Of a stretch of DNA of 64,000 nucleotides, positions 9,320 through 19,377 are shown piece after piece. Each line of letters opens with the position of its first letter. Position 1 is the first letter of the stretch. A model generated the notes under the pieces. It was given only the letters and a program-made list of their open reading frames with translations, was not told the origin of the DNA and made no database searches. The position numbers and the translations under genes are program-made. The DNA comes from Type-B symbiont of Plautia stali (GTDB lineage Bacteria; Pseudomonadota; Gammaproteobacteria; Enterobacterales; Enterobacteriaceae), in contig BBOA01000008.1 in the NCBI GenBank assembly GCA_001485295.1, positions 57,580 through 121,579 on the forward strand. Reading direction: 5' to 3'.

Positions 9320-9841
9320 ATGCAAAAGGTAAAATTACCCCTGACGCTGGATCCGGTCCGCGCCGCTCAAAAATACCTCGATTATCAGAGCGTTTACACC
9401 CCTGAATTGGTCGAGCGCGTAGCCGACTCAGTTGTTAGTGTGGACAGTGACGTGGAATGTATCATGTCATTTGCGGTTGATAGCCAGCGCCTCGCCGTAC
9501 TGCAAGGTACAGCGGACGTGCAGGTTACATTATGCTGTCAGCGTTGCAACCAGCCATTTCCTCACGCTGTCCACGTAAGCTATTGCTTCAGTCCTGTCTC
9601 AAACGATGAGCAGGCCGAGGCACTGCCGGAAGCCTACGAACCGGTCGATATCGATGATTTTGGCGAAATCGATCTGCTGGCAGTGATCGAGGATGAAATC
9701 ATTCTCGCCCTGCCGGTCGTTCCGGTGCATGATTCTGAACACTGTGAAGTGTGCGAGACGGACATGATCTTTGGCAAATTGCCCGCAGAGGCGGAAAAAC
9801 CAAACCCATTTGCCGTATTAGCCAGTTTAAAGCGTAAGTAA
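9320..9841 (+). CDS. yceD: YceD (DUF177) 23S rRNA accumulation protein
   Basis: YceD has 173 residues and matches its E. coli namesake from end to end. It carries two Cys pairs (CCQRCNQPF near 75; CEVCETDM near 148) and ends [12 protein letters not shown]. The family is linked to 23S rRNA accumulation in bacteria and plants and is almost always encoded just upstream of rpmF. The gap to rpmF is 14 bases, so they are co-transcribed. The start is fixed by similarity; no Shine-Dalgarno is visible before it and the promoter -10 lies nine bases upstream. Confidence 0.93.
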   Translation: MQKVKLPLTLDPVRAAQKYLDYQSVYTPELVERVADSVVSVDSDVECIMSFAVDSQRLAVLQGTADVQVTLCCQRCNQPFPHAVHVSYCFSPVSNDEQAEALPEAYEPVDIDDFGEIDLLAVIEDEIILALPVVPVHDSEHCEVCETDMIFGKLPAEAEKPNPFAVLASLKRK

Positions 9842-9855
9842 CAGGAGTAAGGTCC

Positions 9856-10026
9856 ATGGCCGTACAACAGAATAAACCCACCCGTTCTAAGCGGGGCATG
9901 CGTCGTTCGCACGATGCGCTGACCACAGCTACCCTGTCTGTAGATAAAGTTTCTGGCGAAACGCATCTACGTCACCACATCACTGCGGATGGCTACTACC
10001 GCGGTCGCAAGGTTATCACCAAGTAA
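9856..10026 (+). CDS. rpmF: 50S ribosomal protein L32
   Basis: A small basic protein of 56 residues begins [20 protein letters not shown] and ends [13 protein letters not shown], which is L32 of the large ribosomal subunit. It is one residue shorter than E. coli L32 in the TATLSVDK loop. AGGAG lies eight bases before the ATG. It sits between yceD and plsX in the conserved rpmF-plsX-fab order. Confidence 0.96.
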   Translation: MAVQQNKPTRSKRGMRRSHDALTTATLSVDKVSGETHLRHHITADGYYRGRKVITK

Positions 10027-10054
10027 TAAGACTTGCGCTTAGCAAGGTGCTACT

Positions 10055-11095
10055 TTGACACGTTTGACCTTGGCTATCGATGCCACGGGCGGGGATTTCG
10101 GTCCCTGCGTTACAGTGCCTGCAGCTTTGCAGGCACTGGCTTCTTATTCACATCTCAATCTTCTTCTGGTCGGTACTCCCGACGACATTACTCCATTGCT
10201 TGCTAAAGCGGATTCCTCCTTACTGGGGCGTTTGCAGGTTATTCCTGCGGAATCGGTTATTGCAAGTGATGCGCGGCCCTCGCAGGCGATCCGCAGCAGT
10301 CACGGCAGTTCGATGCGCGTGGCGCTGGAGCTGGTAAAAGAGGGACGAGCACAGGCCTGTATCAGCGCCGGCAACACAGGTGCCCTGATGGGACTGGCGA
10401 AACTATTGATAAAACCGCTGAACGGCATTGAGCGCCCGGCATTAATGACCGTGCTGCCGCATCAGCAGCGCGGCAAAACGGTGGTGCTGGATTTAGGCGC
10501 CAACGTGGATTCGGACAGCGACATGCTAGTGCAGTTCGCTGTGATGGGCGCGGTAATAGCGGAAGAGGTTTTAGCCATCCCCAACCCGCGCGTCGCCCTG
10601 CTCAATATTGGTCAGGAAGAGACTAAAGGGTTGGAAAGCGTCCGCGCCGCTGCCAGCACGCTGAAAGCGTCCGCTCAGATTAACTATATTGGTTACCTGG
10701 AAGGCAACGACCTGCTTACCGGCAAAACAGATGTGCTAGTGTGTGACGGATTCGTCGGCAACGTCACGCTGAAAACTATGGAAGGCGTGGTAAGAATGTT
10801 TCTCTCCCTGCTGAAGTCGTCAGGAGAGGGGAAAAAACAGCCATGGTGGCTGAAGCTGCTGGGGCGCTGGATCCAGAAACGTTTGGCGCAACGCTTCGGG
10901 CATATCAATCCCGACCAGTATAATGGCGCTTGTCTGTTAGGATTGCGCGGAATAGTAATCAAAAGCCACGGCGCGGCGAATCAACGCGCGTTCGCCGTGG
11001 CAATAGAACAGGCAGAGCAGGCGGTGCGACGGCAGGTTCTTGAACGGATCGCCACGCGCCTTGATGCTGTATTAGCTAGGAGTGACAAAGCCTAG
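10055..11095 (+). CDS. plsX: Phosphate acyltransferase PlsX
   Basis: PlsX converts acyl-ACP to acyl-phosphate for phospholipid synthesis. It has 346 residues (356 in E. coli). Start is TTG, chosen because [17 protein letters not shown] aligns with the family N terminus. Conserved blocks are [39 protein letters not shown] and [13 protein letters not shown]. The stop is TAG and is followed at once by the fabH ATG in the same frame, so translation of fabH is probably coupled. The C terminus is shorter than in E. coli by about ten residues. Confidence 0.96.
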   Translation: MTRLTLAIDATGGDFGPCVTVPAALQALASYSHLNLLLVGTPDDITPLLAKADSSLLGRLQVIPAESVIASDARPSQAIRSSHGSSMRVALELVKEGRAQACISAGNTGALMGLAKLLIKPLNGIERPALMTVLPHQQRGKTVVLDLGANVDSDSDMLVQFAVMGAVIAEEVLAIPNPRVALLNIGQEETKGLESVRAAASTLKASAQINYIGYLEGNDLLTGKTDVLVCDGFVGNVTLKTMEGVVRMFLSLLKSSGEGKKQPWWLKLLGRWIQKRLAQRFGHINPDQYNGACLLGLRGIVIKSHGAANQRAFAVAIEQAEQAVRRQVLERIATRLDAVLARSDKA

Positions 11096-12049
11096 ATGTT
11101 TACCAAAATTATCGGTACGGGCAGCTATTTGCCTAGCCAGGTACGTTCGAACTCGGATCTGGAAAAAATGGTGGAGACGTCGGACGAGTGGATCATAACC
11201 CGCACCGGCATCCGTGAGCGCCGCATTGCCGCGTCGGATGAAACTGTTGCTAGCATGGGCTTCACCGCCGCGCAGCGAGCGCTGGAGATGGCGGGCGTAG
11301 AGGCAGGCGAGATCGGACTGATTATCGTCGCCACTACCTCGTCCAGCCACGCCTTTCCCAGCTCGGCCTGCATGATCCAGCAGATGCTGGGCATTGACGA
11401 CTGCGCCGCGTTCGATCTCGCGGCGGCCTGCACCGGCTTTACCTACGCTCTGAGCGTCGCGGACCAGTACATCAAAAACGGCTCGTTGAAACATGCGCTG
11501 GTGATCGGCTCCGACGTGCTAGTGCGCACCCTGGACCCGAACGATCGCAGCACCATCATTCTGTTCGGCGACGGCGCGGGCGCGGTGGTGCTGAACGCGA
11601 GCGAAGAGCAGGGCATTATCTCCACCCATCTGCATGCCGACGGCCGTTACGGTCAGCTGCTGACGCTGCCCTATCAGAATCGCTCGCAGCAGAATAAGCC
11701 GGCCTATCTCACCATGGCGGGCAACGAAGTCTTCAAGGTGGCGGTAACCGAACTAGCGCACATCGTTGATGAAACCCTGAAGGCCAACAATCTCGATCGC
11801 GAGATGCTCGACTGGCTGGTGCCGCATCAGGCTAACCTGCGCATCATCAGCGCAACGGCGAAAAAACTCGGCATGGGCATGGATAAAGTTGTGGTCACGC
11901 TGGATCGTCACGGCAACACTTCGGCGGCGTCGGTGCCAAGCGCGCTGGATGAAGCCGTCCGCGACGGCCGTATCAAACCCGGACAACTGATTCTGCTGGA
12001 AGCCTTTGGTGGCGGTTTCACTTGGGGTTCTGCACTGGTTCGCTTTTGA
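11096..12049 (+). CDS. fabH: Beta-ketoacyl-ACP synthase III
   Basis: FabH condenses acetyl-CoA with malonyl-ACP, the first step of fatty acid elongation. With 317 residues it has the usual length and the catalytic triad: Cys112 (AAACTGF), His244 (VPHQANLRI) and Asn274 ([10 protein letters not shown]). It forms the plsX-fabH-fabD-fabG run; its ATG abuts the plsX stop. The gene contains several CTAG tetranucleotides, part of the pattern described in the findings. Confidence 0.97.
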   Translation: MFTKIIGTGSYLPSQVRSNSDLEKMVETSDEWIITRTGIRERRIAASDETVASMGFTAAQRALEMAGVEAGEIGLIIVATTSSSHAFPSSACMIQQMLGIDDCAAFDLAAACTGFTYALSVADQYIKNGSLKHALVIGSDVLVRTLDPNDRSTIILFGDGAGAVVLNASEEQGIISTHLHADGRYGQLLTLPYQNRSQQNKPAYLTMAGNEVFKVAVTELAHIVDETLKANNLDREMLDWLVPHQANLRIISATAKKLGMGMDKVVVTLDRHGNTSAASVPSALDEAVRDGRIKPGQLILLEAFGGGFTWGSALVRF

Positions 12050-12065
12050 TTCACAGGAACTGAAT

Positions 12066-12998
12066 ATGACGCAATTAGCATTTGTTTTCCCTGGTCAGGG
12101 TTCACAGACCGTCGGCATGCTGGCAGAGCTGGCGGCGGAATATCCGCAGGTGGAAGCGACCTTCCGCGAAGCGTCCGGCGCGCTGGGATACGATTTATGG
12201 CAGCTGGTCAGCAATGGGCCGGCTGAAGAGCTGAATAAAACTTGGCAGACGCAGCCTGCGCTGCTGGCCGCTTCCGTGGCGATCTATCGCGTCTGGCAGC
12301 AGCAGGGCGGCAAGCAGCCGTCGCTGATGGCCGGCCACAGCCTCGGCGAATACTCTGCGCTGGTTTGCGCTGGCGTAATTGACTTCGCCGACGCAATCAA
12401 ACTGGTCGAGCTGCGCGGCAAGCTCATGCAGGAAGCGGTGCCGCAAGGCACCGGCGCGATGCAGGCGATTATCGGCCTAGACGACGCTGCGATCCGGAAA
12501 GCTTGCGAAGAGAGTGCCCAAGGTCAGGTGGTCTCGCCAGTCAATTTCAACTCGCCGGGTCAGGTGGTGATCGCCGGTAATAAAGAAGCGGTCGAACGCG
12601 CAGGCGCTGCCTGCAAAGCCGCGGGCGCCAAACGCGCGCTGCAGCTGCCGGTCAGCGTGCCGTCGCACTGCGCGCTGATGAAGCCGGCCGCCGATAAGCT
12701 GGCGGTGGCGCTGGAAAAGATCACGTTCAACGCGCCATCGGTTCCGGTGGTCAACAACGTTGACGTAAAATGCGAAAGCAACGCGGCGGCGATCTGTCAC
12801 GCGCTAGTGCGTCAGCTCTATAGCTTGGTTCGCTGGACTGAGAGCGTAGAATTTATGGCGTCGCAGGGCATCGCACAGCTGCTGGAAATGGGGCCGGGCA
12901 AAGTGCTGACGGGGCTGACCAAACGCATTGTGGGCAGCCTGACGGCGACAGCGGTGAACGATCCGAAGTCACTTTCTGCAGCCATTAAACAGGAATAA
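12066..12998 (+). CDS. fabD: Malonyl-CoA-ACP transacylase
   Basis: FabD moves malonyl from CoA to ACP. It has 310 residues, beginning MTQLAFVFPGQGSQ after an AGGA site. Ser92 lies in GHSLGEYSAL and His201 in PSHCALM. An upstream extension of the open frame into fabH is not part of the gene. It lies 16 bases after fabH and 10 before fabG. Confidence 0.97.
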   Translation: MTQLAFVFPGQGSQTVGMLAELAAEYPQVEATFREASGALGYDLWQLVSNGPAEELNKTWQTQPALLAASVAIYRVWQQQGGKQPSLMAGHSLGEYSALVCAGVIDFADAIKLVELRGKLMQEAVPQGTGAMQAIIGLDDAAIRKACEESAQGQVVSPVNFNSPGQVVIAGNKEAVERAGAACKAAGAKRALQLPVSVPSHCALMKPAADKLAVALEKITFNAPSVPVVNNVDVKCESNAAAICHALVRQLYSLVRWTESVEFMASQGIAQLLEMGPGKVLTGLTKRIVGSLTATAVNDPKSLSAAIKQE

Positions 12999-13008
12999 GA
13001 GGAAAAAC

Positions 13009-13743
13009 ATGAGCTTTAAAGGTAAAGTTGCGCTGATAACAGGCGCGAGCCGCGGCATCGGTCGCGCCATCGCGGAAACGCTGGTGGCGCGCGGCGCCAA
13101 AGTTATCGGTACCGCGACAAGCGAAAGCGGCGCGGAAACGATCGGCGCTTACCTCGACGATAACGGCAAAGGTTTGCTGCTGAATGTGACCGATCCCGAA
13201 TCGATCGACAGCATGCTGGAGAAAGTTCGCGCAGAATTTGGCGAAGTAGACATTTTGGTCAATAATGCAGGTATTACGCGTGACAATCTGTTGATGCGCA
13301 TGAAAGACGACGAATGGGCGGATATCTTGGATACCAACTTGACGTCGGTTTTCCGTCTTTCCAAGGCGGTCTTGCGCGCCATGATAAAAAAACGTGTGGG
13401 TCGTATCATTACTATTGGTTCCGTTGTCGGCACTATGGGCAACGCGGGTCAGGCAAACTACGCAGCAGCCAAGGCGGGTTTGATTGGCTTTAGCAAATCA
13501 CTGGCGCGCGAAGTGGCGTCACGTGGGATTACCGTAAACGTCGTGGCTCCGGGCTTTATTGAGACGGACATGACACGTGCACTAAGCGAAGATCAACGTT
13601 CCGGCATTTTAACGCAGGTTCCTGCAGGTCGTTTAGGCGATGCGCAGGAAATCGCCAATGCTGTTGCATTCTTAGCCTCTGACAAAGCAGCCTACATCAC
13701 GGGTGAGACGCTGCACGTCAACGGCGGCATGTATATGGTCTGA
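13009..13743 (+). CDS. fabG: 3-oxoacyl-ACP reductase
   Basis: FabG is the NADPH-dependent short-chain dehydrogenase that reduces beta-ketoacyl-ACP. It has 244 residues with the cofactor motif GASRGIG at 12-18, NNAG at 85-88, and the catalytic residues Ser138, Tyr151 and Lys155 (ANYAAAKAG). Length and sequence are typical. RBS AGAGG precedes ATG. Confidence 0.97.
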   Translation: MSFKGKVALITGASRGIGRAIAETLVARGAKVIGTATSESGAETIGAYLDDNGKGLLLNVTDPESIDSMLEKVRAEFGEVDILVNNAGITRDNLLMRMKDDEWADILDTNLTSVFRLSKAVLRAMIKKRVGRIITIGSVVGTMGNAGQANYAAAKAGLIGFSKSLAREVASRGITVNVVAPGFIETDMTRALSEDQRSGILTQVPAGRLGDAQEIANAVAFLASDKAAYITGETLHVNGGMYMV

Positions 13744-13820
13744 TATTCACGAAATCATTTGCATTATTTGCGGTGAAAACCGCAAAATAGCGTAAAATCG
13801 TGGTTCGAACAGCCGGGATT

Positions 13821-13849
13821 TTGTTGCATCTTTTTCAACGTTTTATACA
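13821..13849 (+). promoter_or_regulatory. acpP promoter
   Basis: -35 TTGTTG (13821-13826), 17-base spacer, -10 TATACA (13844-13849), about 47 bases before the acpP ATG. It would let acpP be made at a higher level than the upstream fab genes. Confidence 0.55.
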
Positions 13850-13896
13850 CTACGAAAACCATCGCGAAAGCGAGTTTTGATAGGAAATTAAATAGT

Positions 13897-14133
13897 ATGA
13901 GCGATATCGAACAACGCGTTAAGAAAATCATTGCTGAGCAGCTGGGTGTGAAAGAGGATGAAGTAACTAACTCTGCATCTTTCGTTGAAGACCTGGGTGC
14001 TGATTCTCTTGACACCGTTGAGCTGGTAATGGCTCTGGAAGAAGAGTTTGATACTGAAATTCCAGACGAAGAAGCTGAGAAAATCACTACCGTTCAGGCA
14101 GCGATCGATTACATCAATAGCCACCAAGGTTAA
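13897..14133 (+). CDS. acpP: Acyl carrier protein
   Basis: A 78-residue acidic protein carries the phosphopantetheine attachment serine in [12 protein letters not shown] (residue 37 counting Met). It is essentially identical in layout to E. coli AcpP. It carries growing acyl chains for all Fab enzymes. It has its own promoter upstream and its own terminator downstream. Confidence 0.98.
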   Translation: MSDIEQRVKKIIAEQLGVKEDEVTNSASFVEDLGADSLDTVELVMALEEEFDTEIPDEEAEKITTVQAAIDYINSHQG

Positions 14134-14143
14134 TGAATACTTT

Positions 14144-14171
14144 CAGGCGGTCGCTCGACCGCCTGAGTTTT
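14144..14171 (+). terminator. acpP terminator
   Basis: Stem CAGGCGGTCG/CGACCGCCTG with a two-base loop, followed by GAGTTTT. It lies 11 bases after the acpP stop, before the fabF remnant. Confidence 0.7.
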
Positions 14172-14215
14172 ATGCTTGTTCCACAGAGTTTTTTCCCCTC
14201 CCGGGAGGACGAACG

Positions 14216-14764
14216 TGTCTAAGCATCATATTGTGAACATGATCGCCGGTCATCTGACGATCATGTACGGCATGAAAGGTCCCAGCTCATCTCTATCGCC
14301 ACGGCCTGTACTTCCGGCGTGCACAACATCGGTCATACGGCGCGGACATCGCCTATCTATAACGATACTAACGTGATGCTGGCAGGCGGCACAGAAAAAG
14401 CCAGTACCCCCCCCGCTGGGCGTTGGGGGCTTACGGCGCAGCACGCGCGCCCTAGATAAAGATTGCGACGGCTTCGTGCTGGGCGACGGCGCAGGCATTA
14501 TCGTGCTGGAAGAGTATGAGCACGCTAAAAAGCACGGCGCGAAAATCTATGCGGAAACTGTCGGTTTCAGTATAAGCAGCGACGCTTAACACATGAACCT
14601 CGCCGCCGGAAACTTCTACGCCGGACGGCGACAAAGCGGGAGCGCAGGCGGTGAAATCGATCTTCGGCGCGGCGGCGAAAACCGTCATGGTTAGCTCGAA
14701 CAAGCTGTGTAACTCTTTCGGCTTCGGCGGCACCAACGGTTCGCTGATCTTCCGTAAGATCTGA
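14216..14764 (+). pseudogene. fabF: fabF (beta-ketoacyl-ACP synthase II), eroded
   Basis: A GTG start with RBS gives MSK and then jumps to [18 protein letters not shown], so about 155 N-terminal residues are missing. The next part contains the catalytic region ([13 protein letters not shown] in another frame), a C-run expanded to eight, [14 protein letters not shown], an early stop after SSDA, and a second gap. The end NSFGFGGTNGSLIFRKI is preserved. FabF normally sits between acpP and pabC and adjusts membrane fluidity at low temperature. Confidence 0.92.
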
Positions 14765-14781
14765 CGCTTCACGTTCTGCCA

Positions 14782-14812
14782 AAAGGCCCGCATTTGTGCG
14801 GGCCTTTTTTCT
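14782..14812 (+). terminator. Terminator after fabF remnant
   Basis: AAAAGGCCCGC ATTTGT GCGGGCCTTTTTT: perfect GC stem with T-run. Confidence 0.85.
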
Positions 14813-14886
14813 ATTCAGAAAGGCTCTGCAACGGATTATCACATCACAACGCGCTACCATAACCCTTTTCCCTGCGAGAGAGAGTC

Positions 14887-15681
14887 ATGTGGATAAACGG
14901 AACGGAGCAGTCCACGCTGCTGGCCAGCGACCGCGCAACCCAGTTCGGCGACGGCTGCTTTACCACGGCGGCTGTTAGTCACGGCACTGTTCAGCTGCTG
15001 GACGCGCATCTGCGGCGGTTGCGCGAGGGCTGCGAGAGGCTGAAAATGCCGGTAGTCGACTGGACTCGGCTGGAAAGTGAAATGCGCGCCGCAGCGCAGC
15101 CGTACGCGCAGGGTGTGCTAAAGGTGATACTCAGCGCCGGATCCGGCGGGCGCGGCTACAGCCGTAGCGGCGTCAATGGCGCCACGCGCATCGTTTCGGT
15201 CTCTCCTTGGCCGGCCCATTATCAGCCGCTGCGGACACAGGGCGTCAGGCTGCGAACCAGCCCGGTCAGGCTGGCGCAAAATCCATTGCTCGCGGGCATT
15301 AAACATCTTAACCGTCTGGAGCAGGTCTTGATACGCGCGCATCTCGACCAGAGCGACGCCGACGAGGCGTTGGTGCTTGACACTGCGGGCTTCGTGGTGG
15401 AATGCTGTGCGGCCAATTTATTCTGGCGACAGGGCGAACGCGTTTTCACGCCTAACCTGAGCCAAGCGGGCGTCGACGGCATCATACGGCAACGCCTGAT
15501 GGCGCAGATGGCCGCCGCAGGCCAAGCTTGCCACGTTGTCCGCGCTGAAACGGCGCAGCTGATGGCGGCTGACGAAGTCGTTATCTGCAACGCCCTGATG
15601 CCGGTACTACCGGTACGGCAGCTAGACGACAGGCTGTTTAGCGAACGCACGCTCTACCACCGGTTACAGCACAGCTGTTAA
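14887..15681 (+). CDS. pabC: Aminodeoxychorismate lyase
   Basis: PabC releases pyruvate from 4-amino-4-deoxychorismate to give p-aminobenzoate for folate. It is a fold-type IV PLP enzyme of 264 residues, close to the usual 269. The PLP-binding lysine is Lys139 in LAGIKHLNRLEQ; other family motifs are GDGCFTTA and CCAANLFW. It lies 12 bases upstream of mltG, and the group pabC-mltG-tmk-holB is probably one transcript. Confidence 0.95.
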   Translation: MWINGTEQSTLLASDRATQFGDGCFTTAAVSHGTVQLLDAHLRRLREGCERLKMPVVDWTRLESEMRAAAQPYAQGVLKVILSAGSGGRGYSRSGVNGATRIVSVSPWPAHYQPLRTQGVRLRTSPVRLAQNPLLAGIKHLNRLEQVLIRAHLDQSDADEALVLDTAGFVVECCAANLFWRQGERVFTPNLSQAGVDGIIRQRLMAQMAAAGQACHVVRAETAQLMAADEVVICNALMPVLPVRQLDDRLFSERTLYHRLQHSC

Positions 15682-15692
15682 ATGGAAGCAAA

Positions 15693-16712
15693 ATGATTCG
15701 AACCAAAAACATCCTCCTTCTCGGCATTCTGCTGCTAGCTCTGGCAGCTGCCTTCAGCTACTGGCAGATCCAGCATTTCGCCGCGGCTCTGCTAACCATC
15801 GATCGGGAAACGATCTATACCTTGCCGGCCGGTACCGGCCGCGTGGCGCTGGAAGCGCAGCTTAAGAGCCAGCATCTTATTGCTCAGAGTATCTGGTTCG
15901 GCCCGCTGCTGAAGCTGGAGCCTGAGCTGGCGCAGTTTAAAGCCGGCACCTATCGGCTAGAGAAAGGCATGACGGTACGCGCGCTGCTGGCGCTACTCGC
16001 TAGCGGCAAAGAGGCGCAGTTTCCACTGCGGCTAATCGAGGGGCAGCGGATTAGCGACTGGCTCGGCGAGCTGCACGACGCGCCCTATATCAACCACCAG
16101 CTGAAAGATGACCAGCTCGCCACTTTGGCGATCGCGATGAACATCGATCCGCTGGCGCTGGAAGGAAGCTTCTACCCGGACACTTATCTTTATACTGCCA
16201 ACACCAGCGATATAGCGCTGCTGCAGCGCGCTCATGCCCGCATGACGACATTGGTAGATGAGATCTGGAAAACGCGCATGGCGGATTTGCCCTACAAAAA
16301 TCCGCAGGAGATGGTGACTATGGCGTCGGTGATTGAAAAAGAGACGGCGGTCAGCACCGAGCACGCCCGCGTAGCGTCGGTATTTATCAACCGGCTGCGC
16401 ACTGGGATGAAGCTGCAGACCGATCCTACGGTGATCTATGGCCTAGGCGATAAATACACCGGTACCCTGACGCGTAAAGACCTTGAGACGCCGACCTATT
16501 ACAATACCTATACTATTAGTGGTCTGCCGCCTAGCCCGATTGCAGCGCCGAGCAAAGCTGCGCTGGAAGCGGCCGCGCACCCGGAAAAGACGAATTACCT
16601 CTATTTCGTTGCGAACGGTAAAGGCGGTCATACCTTTACCACTAATCTCGCCAGCCATAATCAGGCGGTACAGGCCTACCGGAAAACGCTAAAGGAAAAA
16701 GATGAAAAGTAA
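15693..16712 (+). CDS. mltG: Endolytic murein transglycosylase MltG
   Basis: MltG (YceG) is a membrane-anchored lytic transglycosylase that cuts nascent glycan strands and is thought to set their length. It has 339 residues: one N-terminal membrane helix (about 7-24), a LysM-like region, and the YceG catalytic domain with the proposed catalytic glutamate at 215 in [10 protein letters not shown]. The C-terminal part contains [11 protein letters not shown] and [12 protein letters not shown]. The end overlaps the tmk start by 11 bases. Confidence 0.95.
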   Translation: MIRTKNILLLGILLLALAAAFSYWQIQHFAAALLTIDRETIYTLPAGTGRVALEAQLKSQHLIAQSIWFGPLLKLEPELAQFKAGTYRLEKGMTVRALLALLASGKEAQFPLRLIEGQRISDWLGELHDAPYINHQLKDDQLATLAIAMNIDPLALEGSFYPDTYLYTANTSDIALLQRAHARMTTLVDEIWKTRMADLPYKNPQEMVTMASVIEKETAVSTEHARVASVFINRLRTGMKLQTDPTVIYGLGDKYTGTLTRKDLETPTYYNTYTISGLPPSPIAAPSKAALEAAAHPEKTNYLYFVANGKGGHTFTTNLASHNQAVQAYRKTLKEKDEK

Positions 16713-17334
16713 GTTTATCGTCATTGAAGGTCTAGAAGGCGCCGGAAAAACCGCGGCGCGCGAGGCCATCGTCGCCACGCTGCGCGATCGCGGCGTGCAT
16801 GATATCGTCTTTACGCGCGAGCCGGGCAGCACGCCGCTAGCGGAACAGCTGCGCGTGCTAATGAAGCAGGGCGTTAAGGGAGAGCAGCTCACTGGCAAAG
16901 CGGAGCTGCTGATGCTCTACGCCGCGCGCGTACAGCTGGTCGACACAGTGATCAAGCCTGCGCTGGCGCGCGGCGCTTGGGTGATCAGCGATCGACACGA
17001 CCTTTCTTCGCAGGCCTATCAGGGCGGCGGTCGCGGGCTGGACAGCGCTCTGATGCGCACGCTGCGCGACGCGGTGCTGGGCGACTTCCATCCCGATCTG
17101 ACACTCTATCTCGACGTCACGCCGGAAATCGGCCTGCAGCGCGCGCGCGCGCGCGGCGAACTGGATCGTATCGAGCAGGAGTCGCTGTGTTTTTTCGAAC
17201 GCACGCGCGAGCGCTATCTGGCGCTGGCGGCCAACGACGTACGCATTCTTACCGTGGATGCAACCCAGCCACTCGATAGCGTGACGCAGTCTATTAAAAC
17301 CATCCTGACCGGCTGGTTGGAACAACAGGCATGA
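16702..17334 (+). CDS. tmk: Thymidylate kinase
   Basis: Tmk phosphorylates dTMP to dTDP. It has 210 residues with the P-loop [10 protein letters not shown] (the residue after GKT is Ala, where E. coli has Thr), the DR motif in [18 protein letters not shown], and the LID arginines in [13 protein letters not shown]. Both ends overlap neighbours, with 11 bases shared with mltG and 4 (ATGA) with holB, so the three genes are translationally coupled. Confidence 0.95.
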   Translation: MKSKFIVIEGLEGAGKTAAREAIVATLRDRGVHDIVFTREPGSTPLAEQLRVLMKQGVKGEQLTGKAELLMLYAARVQLVDTVIKPALARGAWVISDRHDLSSQAYQGGGRGLDSALMRTLRDAVLGDFHPDLTLYLDVTPEIGLQRARARGELDRIEQESLCFFERTRERYLALAANDVRILTVDATQPLDSVTQSIKTILTGWLEQQA

Positions 17335-18320
17335 ACTGGTATCCGTGGCTGAATCAGCCTTACCGACATATTATCAGCCAGCATCAGGCGGGACGGGGGC
17401 ATCACGCCCTGTTGATCCAGGCGATTGACGGCATGGGAGACGACGTGCTGGTGTGGGGCGTTAGCCGCTGGCTGATGTGTCAGCGGCCAGACGGGCTAAA
17501 AAGCTGCGGCCCATGCCACGGCTGTCAGCTGATGCAGGCCCAGGCGCATCCCGACTGGTACTGTCTGGCGGCGGAGAAAGGCAAGAGCACGCTGGGCATC
17601 GACGCGGTGCGTCAGGTCACGGAAAAACTTTATTACTTCGCCCAGCAGGGCGGCGCGAAAGTGGTCTGGCTGCCCGATGCAGCTCAGCTGAGCGAGTCGG
17701 CGGCGAACGCGCTGCTGAAAACCTTGGAGGAGCCGCCGGCCAACTGCTGGTTCTTTCTCAGCAACCGCGAGCCGTCGCGTCTGTTAGCTACGCTGCGCAG
17801 CCGCTGTATGGTGCTCTCTCTAACGCCGCCGGAAGAGGCGCAGAGCCTGCAGTGGCTGAGCTGCCAGATGCCGCAGGAGGAGGCAGCGCTGCAAACCGCG
17901 CTGCGCCTTAGCGCGGGCGCGCCGGCCGCCGCGCTGCAGCTGCTGAAGCCAGCGCGCTGGCAGGCGCGTCAGACTCTCTGTGATGCGCTGGCTAACACGT
18001 TGCGCCAGGATATTCTGCAGCTGCTGCCGCCCCTGAACAGCGAGGATGTCGCCACGCATATCGGCTGGTTGCTGGCGCTGTTGGTGGACGCGCTGAAATG
18101 GCAGCAGGGCGCCACGCGCTGGCTGAGCAATCCCGATCGGCAGGATGTGGTGGCGCTGCTTGCCGATATCTTCTCCGCCCGCGCGCTGGATGAGAGTGCA
18201 CGCGAGTGGATGCAGTGCCGGGAGCAGCTGATCCACGTTGCCACTGTTAACCGCGAACTTCTGTTAACCGACCGACTTCTGAGCTGGGCAGATAAACGCA
18301 AGCCCGGTGTTGTCTCTTAA
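17331..18320 (+). CDS. holB: DNA polymerase III delta-prime subunit
   Basis: HolB is the stator subunit of the clamp loader. It has 329 residues. The zinc module contains CGPCHGC, the Walker A is the degenerate non-ATP-binding kind (DGMGDDVL), and the SRC motif is in LRSRCMVL. Helical C-terminal collar domain follows. It overlaps tmk by 4 bases. The downstream gene tatD is broken. Confidence 0.95.
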   Translation: MNWYPWLNQPYRHIISQHQAGRGHHALLIQAIDGMGDDVLVWGVSRWLMCQRPDGLKSCGPCHGCQLMQAQAHPDWYCLAAEKGKSTLGIDAVRQVTEKLYYFAQQGGAKVVWLPDAAQLSESAANALLKTLEEPPANCWFFLSNREPSRLLATLRSRCMVLSLTPPEEAQSLQWLSCQMPQEEAALQTALRLSAGAPAAALQLLKPARWQARQTLCDALANTLRQDILQLLPPLNSEDVATHIGWLLALLVDALKWQQGATRWLSNPDRQDVVALLADIFSARALDESAREWMQCREQLIHVATVNRELLLTDRLLSWADKRKPGVVS

Positions 18321-18339
18321 CGTCAAAACGAGAGTAACT

Positions 18340-19092
18340 ATGTTATTGTGTATTCCCACTGCCATCTTGATGGCCTAGATTATAAAAAACAACATCGTGA
18401 TCTCGACGACGTGATCGCCGAAGCCGCCAAGCGCAACGTGAAATTTATGCTGACAATAGCTACGACGTTGCCGGGCTTTCATACACTGAAAGCGCTAGTG
18501 GGGAGAGCGCGACAATATCGCGCTCTCGGTCGGCGTGCACCCGCTGAATTAGGATAGGAAGAGCCTTACGACGTAGAGGAGTTCCGTCGGTTGGCGGCGG
18601 ATCCGCGCATTGTAGCGCTGGGCGAACCGGCCTTGACTAACTACTATCAGCAGGAAACTAAAGCGCAGCAGCAGGCGTCTTTCCGTGAGCGTATTCGCAC
18701 CGGCGAGGATGCGCGGGCGATTTTACGCGAAGAGCAGGTAGGACGCTTGCGGCGGTGTGCTGGACGGTCTTACCGAAGACTAGGCGACGGCGGTTAAGCT
18801 ACTCGATATGGGCTTCTATATCTCTTTTCCGGCATTGTCACCTTTCGTAACGCCGAGCAGCTGCGTAACGCGGCGCGATATGTGCCGCTGGATCGCATGC
18901 TGGTGGAGATCGACTCGCCCTATCTGGCGCCGGTGGCCGTATCGCGGCAAAGAGAATCAGCCTGCCTACACGCGCGACGTGGCGGACTATCTCACCATGC
19001 TGAAAGGCGTCGATATCGACACGCTGGCCGCCGACACCACGCAAAACTTCTCGACGCTTTTCCCGATGTCGATGAGCCGTCTTGGCGGCTAA
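18340..19092 (+). pseudogene. ycfH: tatD-family deoxyribonuclease YcfH, disrupted
   Basis: The start ATGTTATTGTGTATTCCC needs one extra base to read the family's HCHLDGLDY. Pieces such as DVIAEAAKRNVKFMLTIATTLPG, LAADPRIVALGEP, FYISF and [18 protein letters not shown] lie in three frames with indels between. The zinc-binding histidines of the TatD family are partly lost. In E. coli ycfH sits between holB and ptsG as here. Confidence 0.9.
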
Positions 19093-19377
19093 GCTTTTAT
19101 TTCAAAGTCTGTAATAATTCAGTAATAGCGATCGATATCCCTGTTTTTTGCGACATTGCTACTGTTTTATGGTGCAAAATCGCGCTGCGTCACTCAGAAT
19201 CTTCTGCTAACAACCGGGAAGAATCTTAGAAACGTGATAGTCATCAAAGTAAGTCCCATATATTTATTTTACCATATCATAATATTAAAAGACGGTCACC
19301 GTCAATCGAGTTGCGGATCTTCCCCCACGACCCAGCGCACTGCGAAAAATCGTACTCATATTCAGGAGTTTCAGGCT

